NCBI GenBank assembly: GCA_002005505.1
Contig: KV908472.1
Coordinates: 216,269 to 243,847, forward strand
DNA: 27,579 nucleotides
Direction: 5' to 3'
Source: Botryococcus braunii
Taxonomy: Eukaryota > Chlorophyta > Trebouxiophyceae
The notes under the pieces were generated by a model. It had not been told where the DNA came from and did not search any database. It was given only the letters and a program-made list of their open reading frames with translations. Positions 1 to 17,700 of the stretch are shown here, piece by piece (position 1 is the stretch's first letter; each line of letters opens with the position of its first letter). A program made the position numbers and the translations under genes.

Positions 1-62
1 GAGAGGGGACCTGGGCAACTGAGGGGAGGTGTGGTGAGGGGGCGGGGGGGCAGGGAGGGCAG

Positions 63-7706
<7,644 letters not shown>

Positions 7707-8254
7707 TCAGGACCTCCCTCAGGCAATCGCCCGACTGGACGCTTGGCGATGTCACAGCATTTTCCGTGTAGCGCATTTTGGGTGCCTCGCCACCGCGCGG
7801 TGCGGTGAAATCATCGTTCTCGTCAGATGGTTTGATGCATTCTTGGTTGGGGGAGATAGTTGAAGCCCTTCAGGGAGGTACCCGGGGGGGGGGGGGGACA
7901 AGAAATATACGGGTTGGGGAACAAGAAATATAAGGTAATGTGGGAATAAGAAGTACACGGTTCGGAAATAGACAGTTCGGGGTTGGACATGTTCCAAGCC
8001 GCGCTGTCAGTCATATTGTGTCATACTGGGCTGTCTGTCGTTTTGTGGCTCCTCCGTTCAACAGCCGAGGTACAGCCGAGGTACAGTGCGGCGCACGTGG
8101 TTGTCTCGCTGTGGAGCGACACATGTCTCACTGTTGTAAAGGGCTGATCCCTGCCATCGTTCCTGAGACTCCACGATGGGAAAAAGCATCTGCCCCGACA
8201 GTTGCTGGCTCAAGATGCGTCATCCAATTGACCAATAGTATTATGATGAACGTC

Positions 8255-8545
8255 AGCTCCTGGGACAGATCCGTAACACGAGCCCGTAACACCGGCTCCT
8301 GGGAGAGGTCCGTATCACCAGGTCTTGGTAGAAGTCCGTAACACCAGGCGTTGGTGGAGGTCCGTCACACCGGCTCTTGTGAGAGGTCCGTAACACCGGC
8401 TCCTGGGAGGGGTCCGTAACAGCAGCTCTTGATAAATGTCGGGGACACCAGCTCCTGTTGAATGTCCCAAACATCAGCCTGGGGAGGTCCGTAACACCAG
8501 CTCCTTGGAGAGATCCGTAACACCAGCTCCTGGCAGAGGTTTTCG
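8255..8545. repeat. 26-bp minisatellite, about 11 units (ccgtaacaccggctcctggg)
   Basis: The core ccgtaacac or a variant recurs at 8284, 8310, 8336, 8362, 8388, 8414, 8440 and 8466, exactly 26 bp apart. After a 3-bp deletion it recurs at 8489 and 8515. A partial copy starts at 8271. Confidence 0.9.
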
Positions 8546-8879
8546 ATGTCGTGTGTGCTCTACACGGCACGCAGTTGCCATATCGCTTGCCGGGGTAGGC
8601 CTTACGACGTAGACGGAGCAATGCCATGTCCATACAAAATGTCGTGTGTGCCAATGAGGCTTGCTGGGTTGCATATATGTTGCAAAAACGTTATATAACG
8701 CCTTTTGCTGAAACGGTGCGCGGCCGCATGTTCAGGCCGCTGCTCTCCATAACCCTTTCTGGTGCAACACCCAGGTTTGCGTGATCCCATGTCCTAAACA
8801 GGAGTCGGGTGCGCCGTTCTGGTGCATCACCCATAATGGCGTGATCCCATAATCTGGACAGGGGGTCTGTCACGTTTTA

Positions 8880-8935
8880 TAACGCTTGCTGGATTATGGA
8901 CCAGTTGACCCAGGTTCGAGTCCTGAGAGGGGTCA
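8880..8935 (+). other. tRNA-like box B element
   Basis: The sequence cccaggttcgagtcctgaga contains a perfect box B (GTTCGAGTC, 8914-8922). No convincing box A or acceptor stem is present upstream, so it is probably a SINE remnant rather than a tRNA gene. Confidence 0.3.
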
Positions 8936-9347
8936 CGTGCACCTCATGAGTTTACTTTTTCTGCACATGGTGCAACATGACCGTGTTTTGATGGTGTGGC
9001 CTGCCGCAAGGACACACTCCGCATTTTTGGGAGCTGGGGTCACACTGCGCATTATAGAAGAAAGTAAAACTATATTGAACACAGAGACCCTGGGCTTGTC
9101 CGGGGTCGGCCGTGGTTGGCGTAGCCATCTCGAATCAGAAAGCCGAAGTCGGAGCGTTATCAACACGGTTGTGTAAAATTTAGCCCATTCAGTAGTGTCG
9201 AGCAGGTGAGGGTGGGGGATCCCGGAGCTCTATATCACTGAATGAACAGCCGGCACCCCTGGACACGCACAGGGACCGCATTTCGGAACGGATTCCTGAA
9301 TTCCAGTGTGTGCTGCGTACATGCCGTCCTCCAAATGCGGTACACAA

Positions 9348-9379
9348 ATGCCACGTGAGCATGCATGCTCACGTGGCAT
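9348..9379. repeat. Perfect 32-bp palindrome containing two CACGTG cores
   Basis: The stretch from atgccacgtgagc to gctcacgtggcat equals its own reverse complement with no spacer. Each arm has a CCACGTG G-box-type core, and the centre is GCATGC. Either a cruciform-forming sequence or a paired bHLH/bZIP site is possible; no gene start is nearby. Confidence 0.9.
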
Positions 9380-10913
9380 CTGCGCGTTACAAGAAGTGTC
9401 ATGATTCCCGTGTACACCTGCAAGCGGCAGGCGGCAGGCAGGCAGGCGGGCAGACTGCCTGTGGGTTTGGGTGCTGGAACTCAGCATCGGCTTGTGATGG
9501 TCCACTGTTTCAACGGGCCGTTATTCATGGAAGAAGCGGACCCTCCTGCCTGTGACTAACTCTTTCGGTTTTCCTTTTAAAAGCGGATTCCCTTGTCGTC
9601 CTGGCCTGTGTGCCGCGACCCCCTCGGTTTGGTGAATGCAACCGGATGTATGTCCAGTATATATAGAGCCATGCTTCAAACTGTCTGCCATTCCATATCA
9701 GTAGCTGTCAGCAGTAGATTCGTCTCGTCCAGGATGGTCCCATGTCCGTGTGGTGCGAGACACTACTGGTGGAAATCCCACGAGGTCGAAGTTGGTTGGG
9801 TTTCTGGCACGAATTTCTTCCTTACGAGGAGGGACAATCCCGGTTGTGGCAAATTCCGGACTGAATCGTGACCGTCTTGGAGTTGCCATTACTGCCAATG
9901 ATGGACCTACTTTGGTCAACTCAGAATCTAGGAATGGAACTTGGGAGCAAATCAATCGGGCATCAGGGGCCTGAGAGTCTCAGACGGAGACTGATATATT
10001 TCACTTTTCCTTTAAACACTTCCTGAGACAGATATATTCACTTTGCTCTCTAAACACTTCAGGGGCTCTGAACGGGGAGGCCCGTAGGAAGAAGTTTACT
10101 TTTGGGGGCTTGCATGCTGACGCGGTGGTCGTTCTGAAGAGGCTCCATGGGCTTTTGAACCGGGCCGTCGTTGCACGGGGACAAGTGGAGAGATGTTTTA
10201 TCATGTGCGTCGGGTCAGTTTCATTCAATTTTGCAGCTGTGGGTCGCCAGCTGGCTGCCCGCCGGGTGTGACTCATAGCGTGAAACATTGGGATTTGGGT
10301 CATTGAAACAGTTGGTGTTGGTCCTTTTTTACCCCCACTCTTGTAAAAAAGCGAGAAGACCACGTCTGCCCAGCCCCTAGAGGCTGTGATGAGGTGGAAC
10401 AGCCCCCACGGTACCCCAGAGGGGAATCCGTTCCAAGGATGGAACTATTAAGATTGTTGGTCAAGCCTCAACAAAAGCCAGACCCGGGGGTGTCCCGGCG
10501 TGGCAACGCCCCTGGGATAGCATGGCATCGGCCAATGGTTTGCTGCCACGTGGGCGCACATGGACGTGCCTCTAGAAGTATTTACGTCCAAGACTGCCAA
10601 ACCGTTGTCGATGGTGCGTCGAAGGGGGTTGACAGGTTCGACTCGGTGTGCAGTCAGAGCTCTGGCAGCTACCACAGAGAGGGTGGAACACCTTTGAAGG
10701 ACTAGCTCAATGGGGGCTTGATGTGTTTCTAATTGTTTCAACCGTCCCCCCGTTCGGGTCGTGACAAGGCCGCTTGTGGTGTCGATTGGAGGGATGACGG
10801 CGATCCGCTATTTCAAGTAGGTCTGCAACGTGTAAAAAGAAGCTGTTACGACTTTCCAGACAGCTTGAAGCCCGGTGTCGCACCATGTAAAAGTCCAGAC
10901 AAATCGGCGCCCC

Positions 10914-11072
<159 letters not shown>

Positions 11073-13224
11073 TTCTCTTGTGGGCAAGGGGTGTGATTAG
11101 GCATGCAAGGTCCACAGGAGCATAAGGGGCCATGAGCCAACAGCACATCAAACCTTCAAACATGAGTGCCTACTGGTTAGCTATTTACATTGTCGGCATA
11201 ACTGCCGAGGATGCTCAACCACATTGGAGTGGGCGACATCATATTGGACTGCCCTTGGGGACCGCAAGTATCGTCCGTTCTCTCATGCCATATGCATGCA
11301 ATGACTCCTACGTTATCTAGTCACACCCTGCCCTTATTTGACAGTACCTAACACCCACGTGCCTCGCTGACAGTCTGTTCCAAGCACTGTGCTCTGCGGC
11401 CTGCGCACTTCCGAATTCTGGTCATCACACGTGCCATCACACCCGAGCGAAAAAAGAACCGCCGGACTTGTAGGTGTCCTACAGACTGGCGCCCACAAGC
11501 ACCCCAACCATGTGGTTGGGTCTCCATAAGAGAGATCAAACCTGATCAGGGTGCGTGATGCCCGAGAAAGGGCAGTCTGGCCTCAGGCGACTGTACATCA
11601 TGCGTCCGCATGCACCATGAGGGCATTGTACTGACGGGCGTGTGTCCTCACCCGAAACGCGATAACCCTGTGAAGGGGAGAGCTGAGCCGTGCAGTACAA
11701 CTGCCCAACTGACATCACGTGACCTCACGTTCACGGGGCACTGTACTGGCCTCACGTGCAGGGGCCACTGCTGTGCTCGCACCCCCCCCCCCCCCAACTT
11801 AACCGGACTGGCCCGGCAATGTGACGGACAAGGATTCCATGGAAAAATAACCCATGTTGCAGGGAGTATAAGGCGAGGGAAGGCTGGCAAAACTTAAGGC
11901 TTCTCCACCGGTATGTCGGTACAATCAGCGCATTAGAAGGATGCCATAAGCAGCGATAAGCCACGACTGTCCACGGCCTCTCGATCCCGTGTACCCACAT
12001 GTAGATTGCGTTGATTGCGGTTAGGATACGCTTCACTTTTTAAGTCTTAAGTAGTGCACCTTACGGGCATAAGGAGCCCTCCGATGGCATGCTGGTCAAT
12101 CGAGAAGCATGCAGTCTGAAATGTAGGAGACGTTGCAATGCTACCTGCTATCATTCTGTGTGCATCCATCCAAAAGAGATTTGTCTCTTGATGCAAGGAT
12201 GTTGATCAATGCATCAAACGCACCAACGCCTCATGTCTGTCCCGCAACAGAATAATGTAGGGTTCATATGGCCACGTGGCCTCACTGCCACACTATGCGA
12301 GCGTGATGATGCGGTCGGAACCCTCCCCGACTTGCAGCATCCTATCGTGAGGGCACACACTGGTAGCCCATGGACCCGTGAGACCCCATGGACCAACCGC
12401 ACAAAATGGCGTACAAGGGTAGACGACCCTTTACACCTAGTTCCGCCTAAGACTGTGGCAAGATTGGCAAGGCAGCTACATGCCAGAAGATACCAAGGAC
12501 CAAGAAACGATGAAAAAATGCATGATTTGTCAAGAAATTACACGATTTGTCAAAAATCAGCGGTCTCATAGTCACATTTGATGCTGAAACACCCATTGGT
12601 AACCCGCTGTACAGCAGGTAGTACGAAAACCCCATCGCACACCAGCCTGGGAGCCACCCCCCTTCCTGGGCAGTACAGAAGAGGGGGGAATAATGAAAAT
12701 ACCGGTCTTTCATGCTTCTCCCCAGGGAGGCTGCTGTATGGCACATACATCCATACCAGGCAAATGGTCGGATGTTTTTACAATCACGCAGCACATCTAG
12801 GGTAAAAGTTATACTAGTAATTGGGTCCGTCTAGGTAGTGATTATAATGCAGCACATGCTTTGTGGTTTGTCACGTGCTGCGGGGCAAAGAGAGCCTCCA
12901 CAAGCGCAGCATGATTTCCTTACTTCATGGGCGCAACGCCTCAGTTGCCTCCGAGTTTGAGCAACACTGGCAAGAACTAAAAATGTGCCAGCGCAGCTTG
13001 AGCTCCCACTCTGAGGTCCCCGTATGCATTTCAAAGAGAAAAGGGGATGGAGGTGGGAGAGACAACCCCACCGTGGAAAAAGGGAGGTTTCATGGGGATA
13101 GCATCCAGCACATTAAGGCCGAAAACCTACTGCGAAACTGTTAACAGCATTCGAGGGTTTCGTCCCCAGACCCTCACCAGTCGAAGCCTGGTGGTCCAAG
13201 CCCTGAGAATACCGTCCACATGAA

Positions 13225-13352
13225 AGCCTACGGGAAAGGGGAAAGGGGGGAAGGGGGAAAGGGGGGAAGGGGGAAGCGTGGACACATAAGTCTAGGGGGG
13301 GGGGGGGCGGGTCTATGTGAAAGGGGGAACGGGCGGGGGGGGGGGGGGGGGG
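13225..13352. repeat. G-rich tract (gggaaa repeats and two long G runs)
   Basis: Repeats of aaggggg and gggaa are followed by G runs near 13297-13307 and 13336-13352. No coding feature is visible. Quadruplex formation is possible. Confidence 0.8.
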
Positions 13353-13627
13353 AAAGACAATTCGCTGTCAGTGGCTGCAGGTTGTTTAGCCCAGGCCTAT
13401 GAAAAGACTTAAAAGGCTCTTCCTTTTCGCTGGGTCTAAATCAGTGGCCGGCCTCATTCCCATACGTAGTGGTGATGAGGCCCACCCCTGACGCTCGGTG
13501 TACATCTGAAACTGCACTTTTATCAAAGTTGCCACGGCCATTCTGGAATGCGTCCGTGGTTGCGGGGACAGGTGGTCTCCCGCCTGTGTGTCTGCCCAAC
13601 GCGCCGAACTTCAGAACCGACGTGTGA

Positions 13628-13717
13628 TCGTCGATCAATGGGCGGTTTGATCCCAATCGGTCGTCGATCGATGGTCGGTTCGTTAATTGATCGATGGTCG
13701 GTTCGATCCCAATCACG
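13628..13717. repeat. Short direct repeats based on gatcgatggtcggttcgatcc
   Basis: Three diverged copies of gatcgatggtcggttc occur, two of them followed by gatcccaatc. The unit is rich in the self-complementary GATC and CGATCG. Confidence 0.7.
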
Positions 13718-13779
13718 GATCCACGTCCGAAGAAAAGCGGCAGCAGCATGGCTACTACATGCCGAGATCCGGCGTTACA

Positions 13780-13843
13780 GTCCGGGACTCCGCAATGCGG
13801 AGTCCCGGACAAAGTGCGGCTGCGGGAGTCCGTAGCCGCACTT
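13780..13843. repeat. Two adjacent hairpins
   Basis: Hairpin 1 pairs 13780-13794 perfectly with 13796-13810 around a single A. Hairpin 2 pairs 13812-13821 with 13834-13843 around a 12-nt loop. The loop (gcgggagtccgt) carries part of hairpin 1's agtcc motif, so both may derive from one foldback element. Confidence 0.85.
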
Positions 13844-14217
13844 CATCGGAAGTTGATCGGAGGGGGGAGCTCGAATCCGGCGGTGATGGCTCCGATACCT
13901 CAAATCCCATCCCGCCAAAATCTGGACCTCTACACCACGAGATCTGAAACGCACTAATGACACAGCGTGGCAGAGCGGGCCTTGCAATTGGCCACAGCTC
14001 GGGAATCCCGAGTCGGGATGCCTCCTTGAAGACCATGCCCTCTGTGGCATCTGATCTGACCGCTCGAACCAAAGGAGCGTGGAGGTGCTCAGGACTGCAC
14101 ATGTAAGCAACACTGACATGACAAAGTCCTGGGACCTTGGGTGTGTAATCGTACCCAAGGCTTCAAGGCTAGTCAGACCAAGACCCCAAATCCTGGGCCT
14201 GGGGGTACATTGCGGGT

Positions 14218-14505
14218 CAGATTTCGAAGTCCCGGAACCTTCCGAGGGTACCTGGTCAGATTCCGAACCCCTCGGGCCCTGGACGTAATTTAAAATCCTG
14301 GGAAATTCGGTGTTTCCCTCACCAGGGTCACAAGTCCAGGGTCCTAAAATGTGGTCCGGACCAAATCCCAAAGGCCCGCTCAAATGTTGGACCTGGAGGT
14401 ACATTAAAACCCTGGGAAATCTGATGTTTTCCTGACTGAACTTACAAGTCTGGGGTCCTAAAATGTGGTCCGGACCAGATCCCGAAGGCTGCTCAAATGT
14501 TGGCG
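14218..14505. repeat. 114-bp tandem repeat overlapping the 3' end of the minus-strand gene
   Basis: The block gtcctaaaatgtggtccgga begins at 14341 and again at 14455, both followed by a shared segment ending gctcaaatgttgg. A more diverged copy lies at about 14218-14340. The last copy runs over the stop codon of the minus-strand gene. Confidence 0.8.
14442..14446 (-). terminator. Possible TGTAA polyadenylation signal for the minus-strand gene
   Basis: TGTAA on the minus strand lies about 47 nt after the stop. TGTAA is the usual signal in chlorophycean algae, so this is suggestive only if the organism belongs there. Confidence 0.3.
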
Positions 14506-14791
14506 ACCACCGGGCGCCTGGCATCGGCCAATTGTTGCAGGCGTTGGAGAGGAGAAAGCTGGGGAGCAGGCCCAGGGGCCAGGCGCGGGGCCAAGCGCGG
14601 GGCCAAGCGCGGGGCCATGCGGGGGACCAGGATGCGGGCTGGCTGCGGGGCCGGGACCCCGGGAGCCAAGTCTGGCACGAAGGGACCTGGTGCATACTCC
14701 AGGCCTGGCGGTAGCGCAGGACCGGCCACCAGGCCGGGACCGGCCGCCAACGCCGGTCCCGCAGCTTCTTCCTCCGGGACTGTTTGTGGCC
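14493..14791 (-). CDS. Exon 8: basic C-terminal tail and stop
   Basis: Acceptor atgtgcag|GG completes a Gly codon. The exon encodes [19 protein letters not shown], then a switch to Arg-containing repeats ([17 protein letters not shown]). It ends [18 protein letters not shown] and TGA at 14495-14493. A GT in CGCCCG|gtggtc near the end could be another donor, so the extreme C-terminus is less certain. Confidence 0.6.
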
Positions 14792-17700
14792 CTGCACATG
14801 CATCACATGGACCCAAATTTTAAACCTCGAAATCCCCCCTCCCCCGCCTTGGCTGTCAACCTCGCTCACCAAAAACATGGGGTTTTCACACGCGGGTCAC
14901 CATTGTGTGAACACCACACATGCGTCAGTGTCTCTTAAGCACGAGGGTCTCACTTCTTGAGGGTCTCACGAGTGTAAACCCACCGGAAACTTCCACAGGA
15001 GCTTCTGCACCCCCCCAGCCCCAGTAGGGGGGAATACAGTGGAAAGAGATGGCAAGGGGGAAGGCGGCCACCTTTCCAATGGAATGTGTGCAGTACAGCC
15101 CCGCGCACGAGTAAGGGGGTCCAGTACAACATCCAAATCAGGCCCACAAGGACTGGCAGCAGGATCTCCCACCAGGGGAACAGAAAGTAAAGAACACTTT
15201 GCGTGCGCCCCGTCCGGGGGTGGGGGTGGTGTGGGGGGCGCGGCGAAAACAGATGGCAGGGGAAACGAGTCCCTTTCCATGTGTGCGCTACAGCAGAGCG
15301 CAGGAGTTGGGGTGGGGGGGGGGGGTGGGGGGGGTGGGGCGCTTGCACGATTTCCAAATCAGGCACGTAAGGAAAGGAAGCCAAGGTCCTGGCCAGTGGG
15401 TTGGGTCCCACCTGCAGCATCGCCCTCGGGAGCGGGGGGGAGCACTTCGCCCAAGGCGGGGGCTTCCGTCGGCACTTCCACAAACTTGTCCAGCGTGTTG
15501 ACCTCGGGGCCTGCAGCAATCCCTTCCAGGGGCTCCAGGACCTCCTCCGCCAAGGCCGGGGCGGGAGCCTCTGGGCCCAACTCGGGGGCAAGGCCGGGGA
15601 CCCCGGTAGCGGCCTGCTCCGCAGGGAGGACCTCTGCCAGCAGGGGGGCTGGCGGAAGAGCGGCCTCCCCGGGCGCCAGGGCCTCCTCGGGGGTGAGGGC
15701 CCCTGCGGGGCCCTCCCCTGGGAGGGCTTCCTCTGGAGCCGGCCCCGCCGCCTCCTCTGCAAGCAGCGGCTCCGCCAGCGCGGGCGCGGGCGCAAGCCCC
15801 ACTTCCGGTGTGAGAGCCTCCGCCAGCGCCGGGCCCGCCGCTACCCCCTCAGGGGCTTCTGCGGCAACTTCCGTCGCTGGCAGTCCCTGCTACCGCCACG
15901 TACATCCACCCTCAGCCTGTAATATTCCTTCCTTACAGGGAGCGCACAGTGCAAAAGGCACCGTGCCTTGAAAGCATGGCACGGCTTTTGGCTACCAGCG
16001 CAGGCATGCAAGTGAGAGTGAGAGTTCTTTGCTCGATGTTCTTACAGGATATAAGCATGAAGCGGAAAGCACAAACCACCAATCTCAAATGGCCCGCTGG
16101 GGCTGAATAGCAAGGATGCTGGCAAAAGTCATGTCGTTATAGTCAAGGATTAGAATCCCTGGGAGATTTATTTGTAACCAACAAAACTTTGTTTTCCTCG
16201 AAACTTTCTTGCAGGTACTACCGTACTAGTCTCCTGCTCAGAAACGTCCCTCAACTGGCCTGCAAATTTACAACACTTGTAACTGAGCAAAACATGTAAG
16301 GCAATCAGCTACTGCAACACTACCTGCACAAGCTACTTGGGTAAGCAGAAGCTAATTGGCTAATTGGGGTGGGTAAGACCGCACCTCTGGGGCAGGGGCC
16401 TCCGCTCCCTCAGGAAGCACGGCTCCCTCGGGACCAGCACCAGCCTCGGGAGCGAGAGCTGCAGCGGCAGGACCGGGAGCCTCAGCAGCCAACTCAGATT
16501 CGGGCAAGCCCTCAGGTGCGGGACCGGCGGCCCCTTCAGGTAGTGCTCCCTCAGGGGCGGGTGCCAAAGCTTCCTCAGGAGTTGCAGCAAGTTCGGGGGG
16601 TAGGGCCTCCTCGGCGGGGCCAGGTGCCTCAGCTGCAGTTTCGGTCTCTGGAAGACCCTCTGGGGCGGGACCAGCAGCTTCGACGACTTCTGCGCCCTCG
16701 GGTGCAGGGGCCAGTGCTCCCTCCGGACCGGCAACAGCCTCGGGAGCGAGGGCCTCCCCTGCGGGACCAGGTGCCTCTGCGGCAACCTCCGTTTCAGGCA
16801 GGACCTCAGGGGCAGGGCCCGCAGCAGCAGGTTCCTCCGCAGCAATTTCGGGAGCGAGAGCCTCCCCTGCGGGACCGGGAGCCTCTGCAGCAAGCTGGAG
16901 TTCAGGCACGCCCTCAGGTGCGGGGCCCGCGGCTGCTCCCTCAGGTAACACTCCCTCTGGTGCAGGTGCCAAGGCTCCATCGGGCCCGGCGGCAGCCTCC
17001 GGAGCAAGGGCCTCCCCTGCGGGACTGGGTGCTTCGGCTGCAATCGGTGGCTCAGGCAGTCCCTCAAGGGTGGGACCGGCAGCAGCAGGGGCTTCAGCTT
17101 CTTCGCCTGGAGCGGGCGCAAGAGAGAGGGCGCTGACTGCTCCCTCAGGAGCAAGAGCCTCCCCTGCAGGACCGGGGGCCTCAGCTGTTGTCTCAACCTC
17201 TGGTAGGCCCTCAGGTGCTGGGCCAGCTGCTGCTCCCTCAGGGATTGCTCCCTCGGGTGTAGGGGCCAGGGCCCCTTCGGGACCGGCGCCTGCCTCGGGG
17301 GATAGGGCCTCCCCTGCGGGACCGGGCGCCTCAGCGGCAATCTGGGTCTCAGGGGTTACAGGTCCCTCGGGACCGGCGGCAGGTCCGGGAGCCTGCGCTA
17401 CCCCAGGGAACTCCCGGGACAAGATCTCTGCCGTGGGACCGGCAGCACTCTCAGGAGAGAGGGCCTCCCCTGCAGGACCTGGCGCCTCAGCAGCAGTCTC
17501 AGGCTCAAGCAGGCCCTCGGGCGCAGGACCACCGGCTCCTTCAAGTAAGGGTCCCTCGGGGCCAGCAGCTGCGGGACCGGGTGCTTCTGCAGCAGTTTCG
17601 GTCTCCAGGAGACCTGCGGGAGCGGGACCAGCAGCACCAGGCGCCACCGCTTCTTCTCCAGGGGCAGGGGCAAGAGACAATGCGCTAACTGCTCCCTCAG

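Noticed and set aside
9750..9960. Possible homology between 9750-9960 (minus) and about 25840-25980 (plus)
   Set aside because: Only a short shared core (ttcgtgcc[a/c]gaaac) with weak flanks was visible by eye. An alignment would be needed to call a dispersed repeat.
12863..13144. 93-codon plus-strand frame in the intergenic region
   Set aside because: It has mixed composition, no GC3 bias, no splice context and no recognisable motif. It is within chance length for this GC content.
13775..14878. 367-codon minus-strand frame next to exon 8
   Set aside because: It overlaps exon 8 in another frame, continues through the 114-bp non-coding repeat and the hairpins, and shows no family signal.
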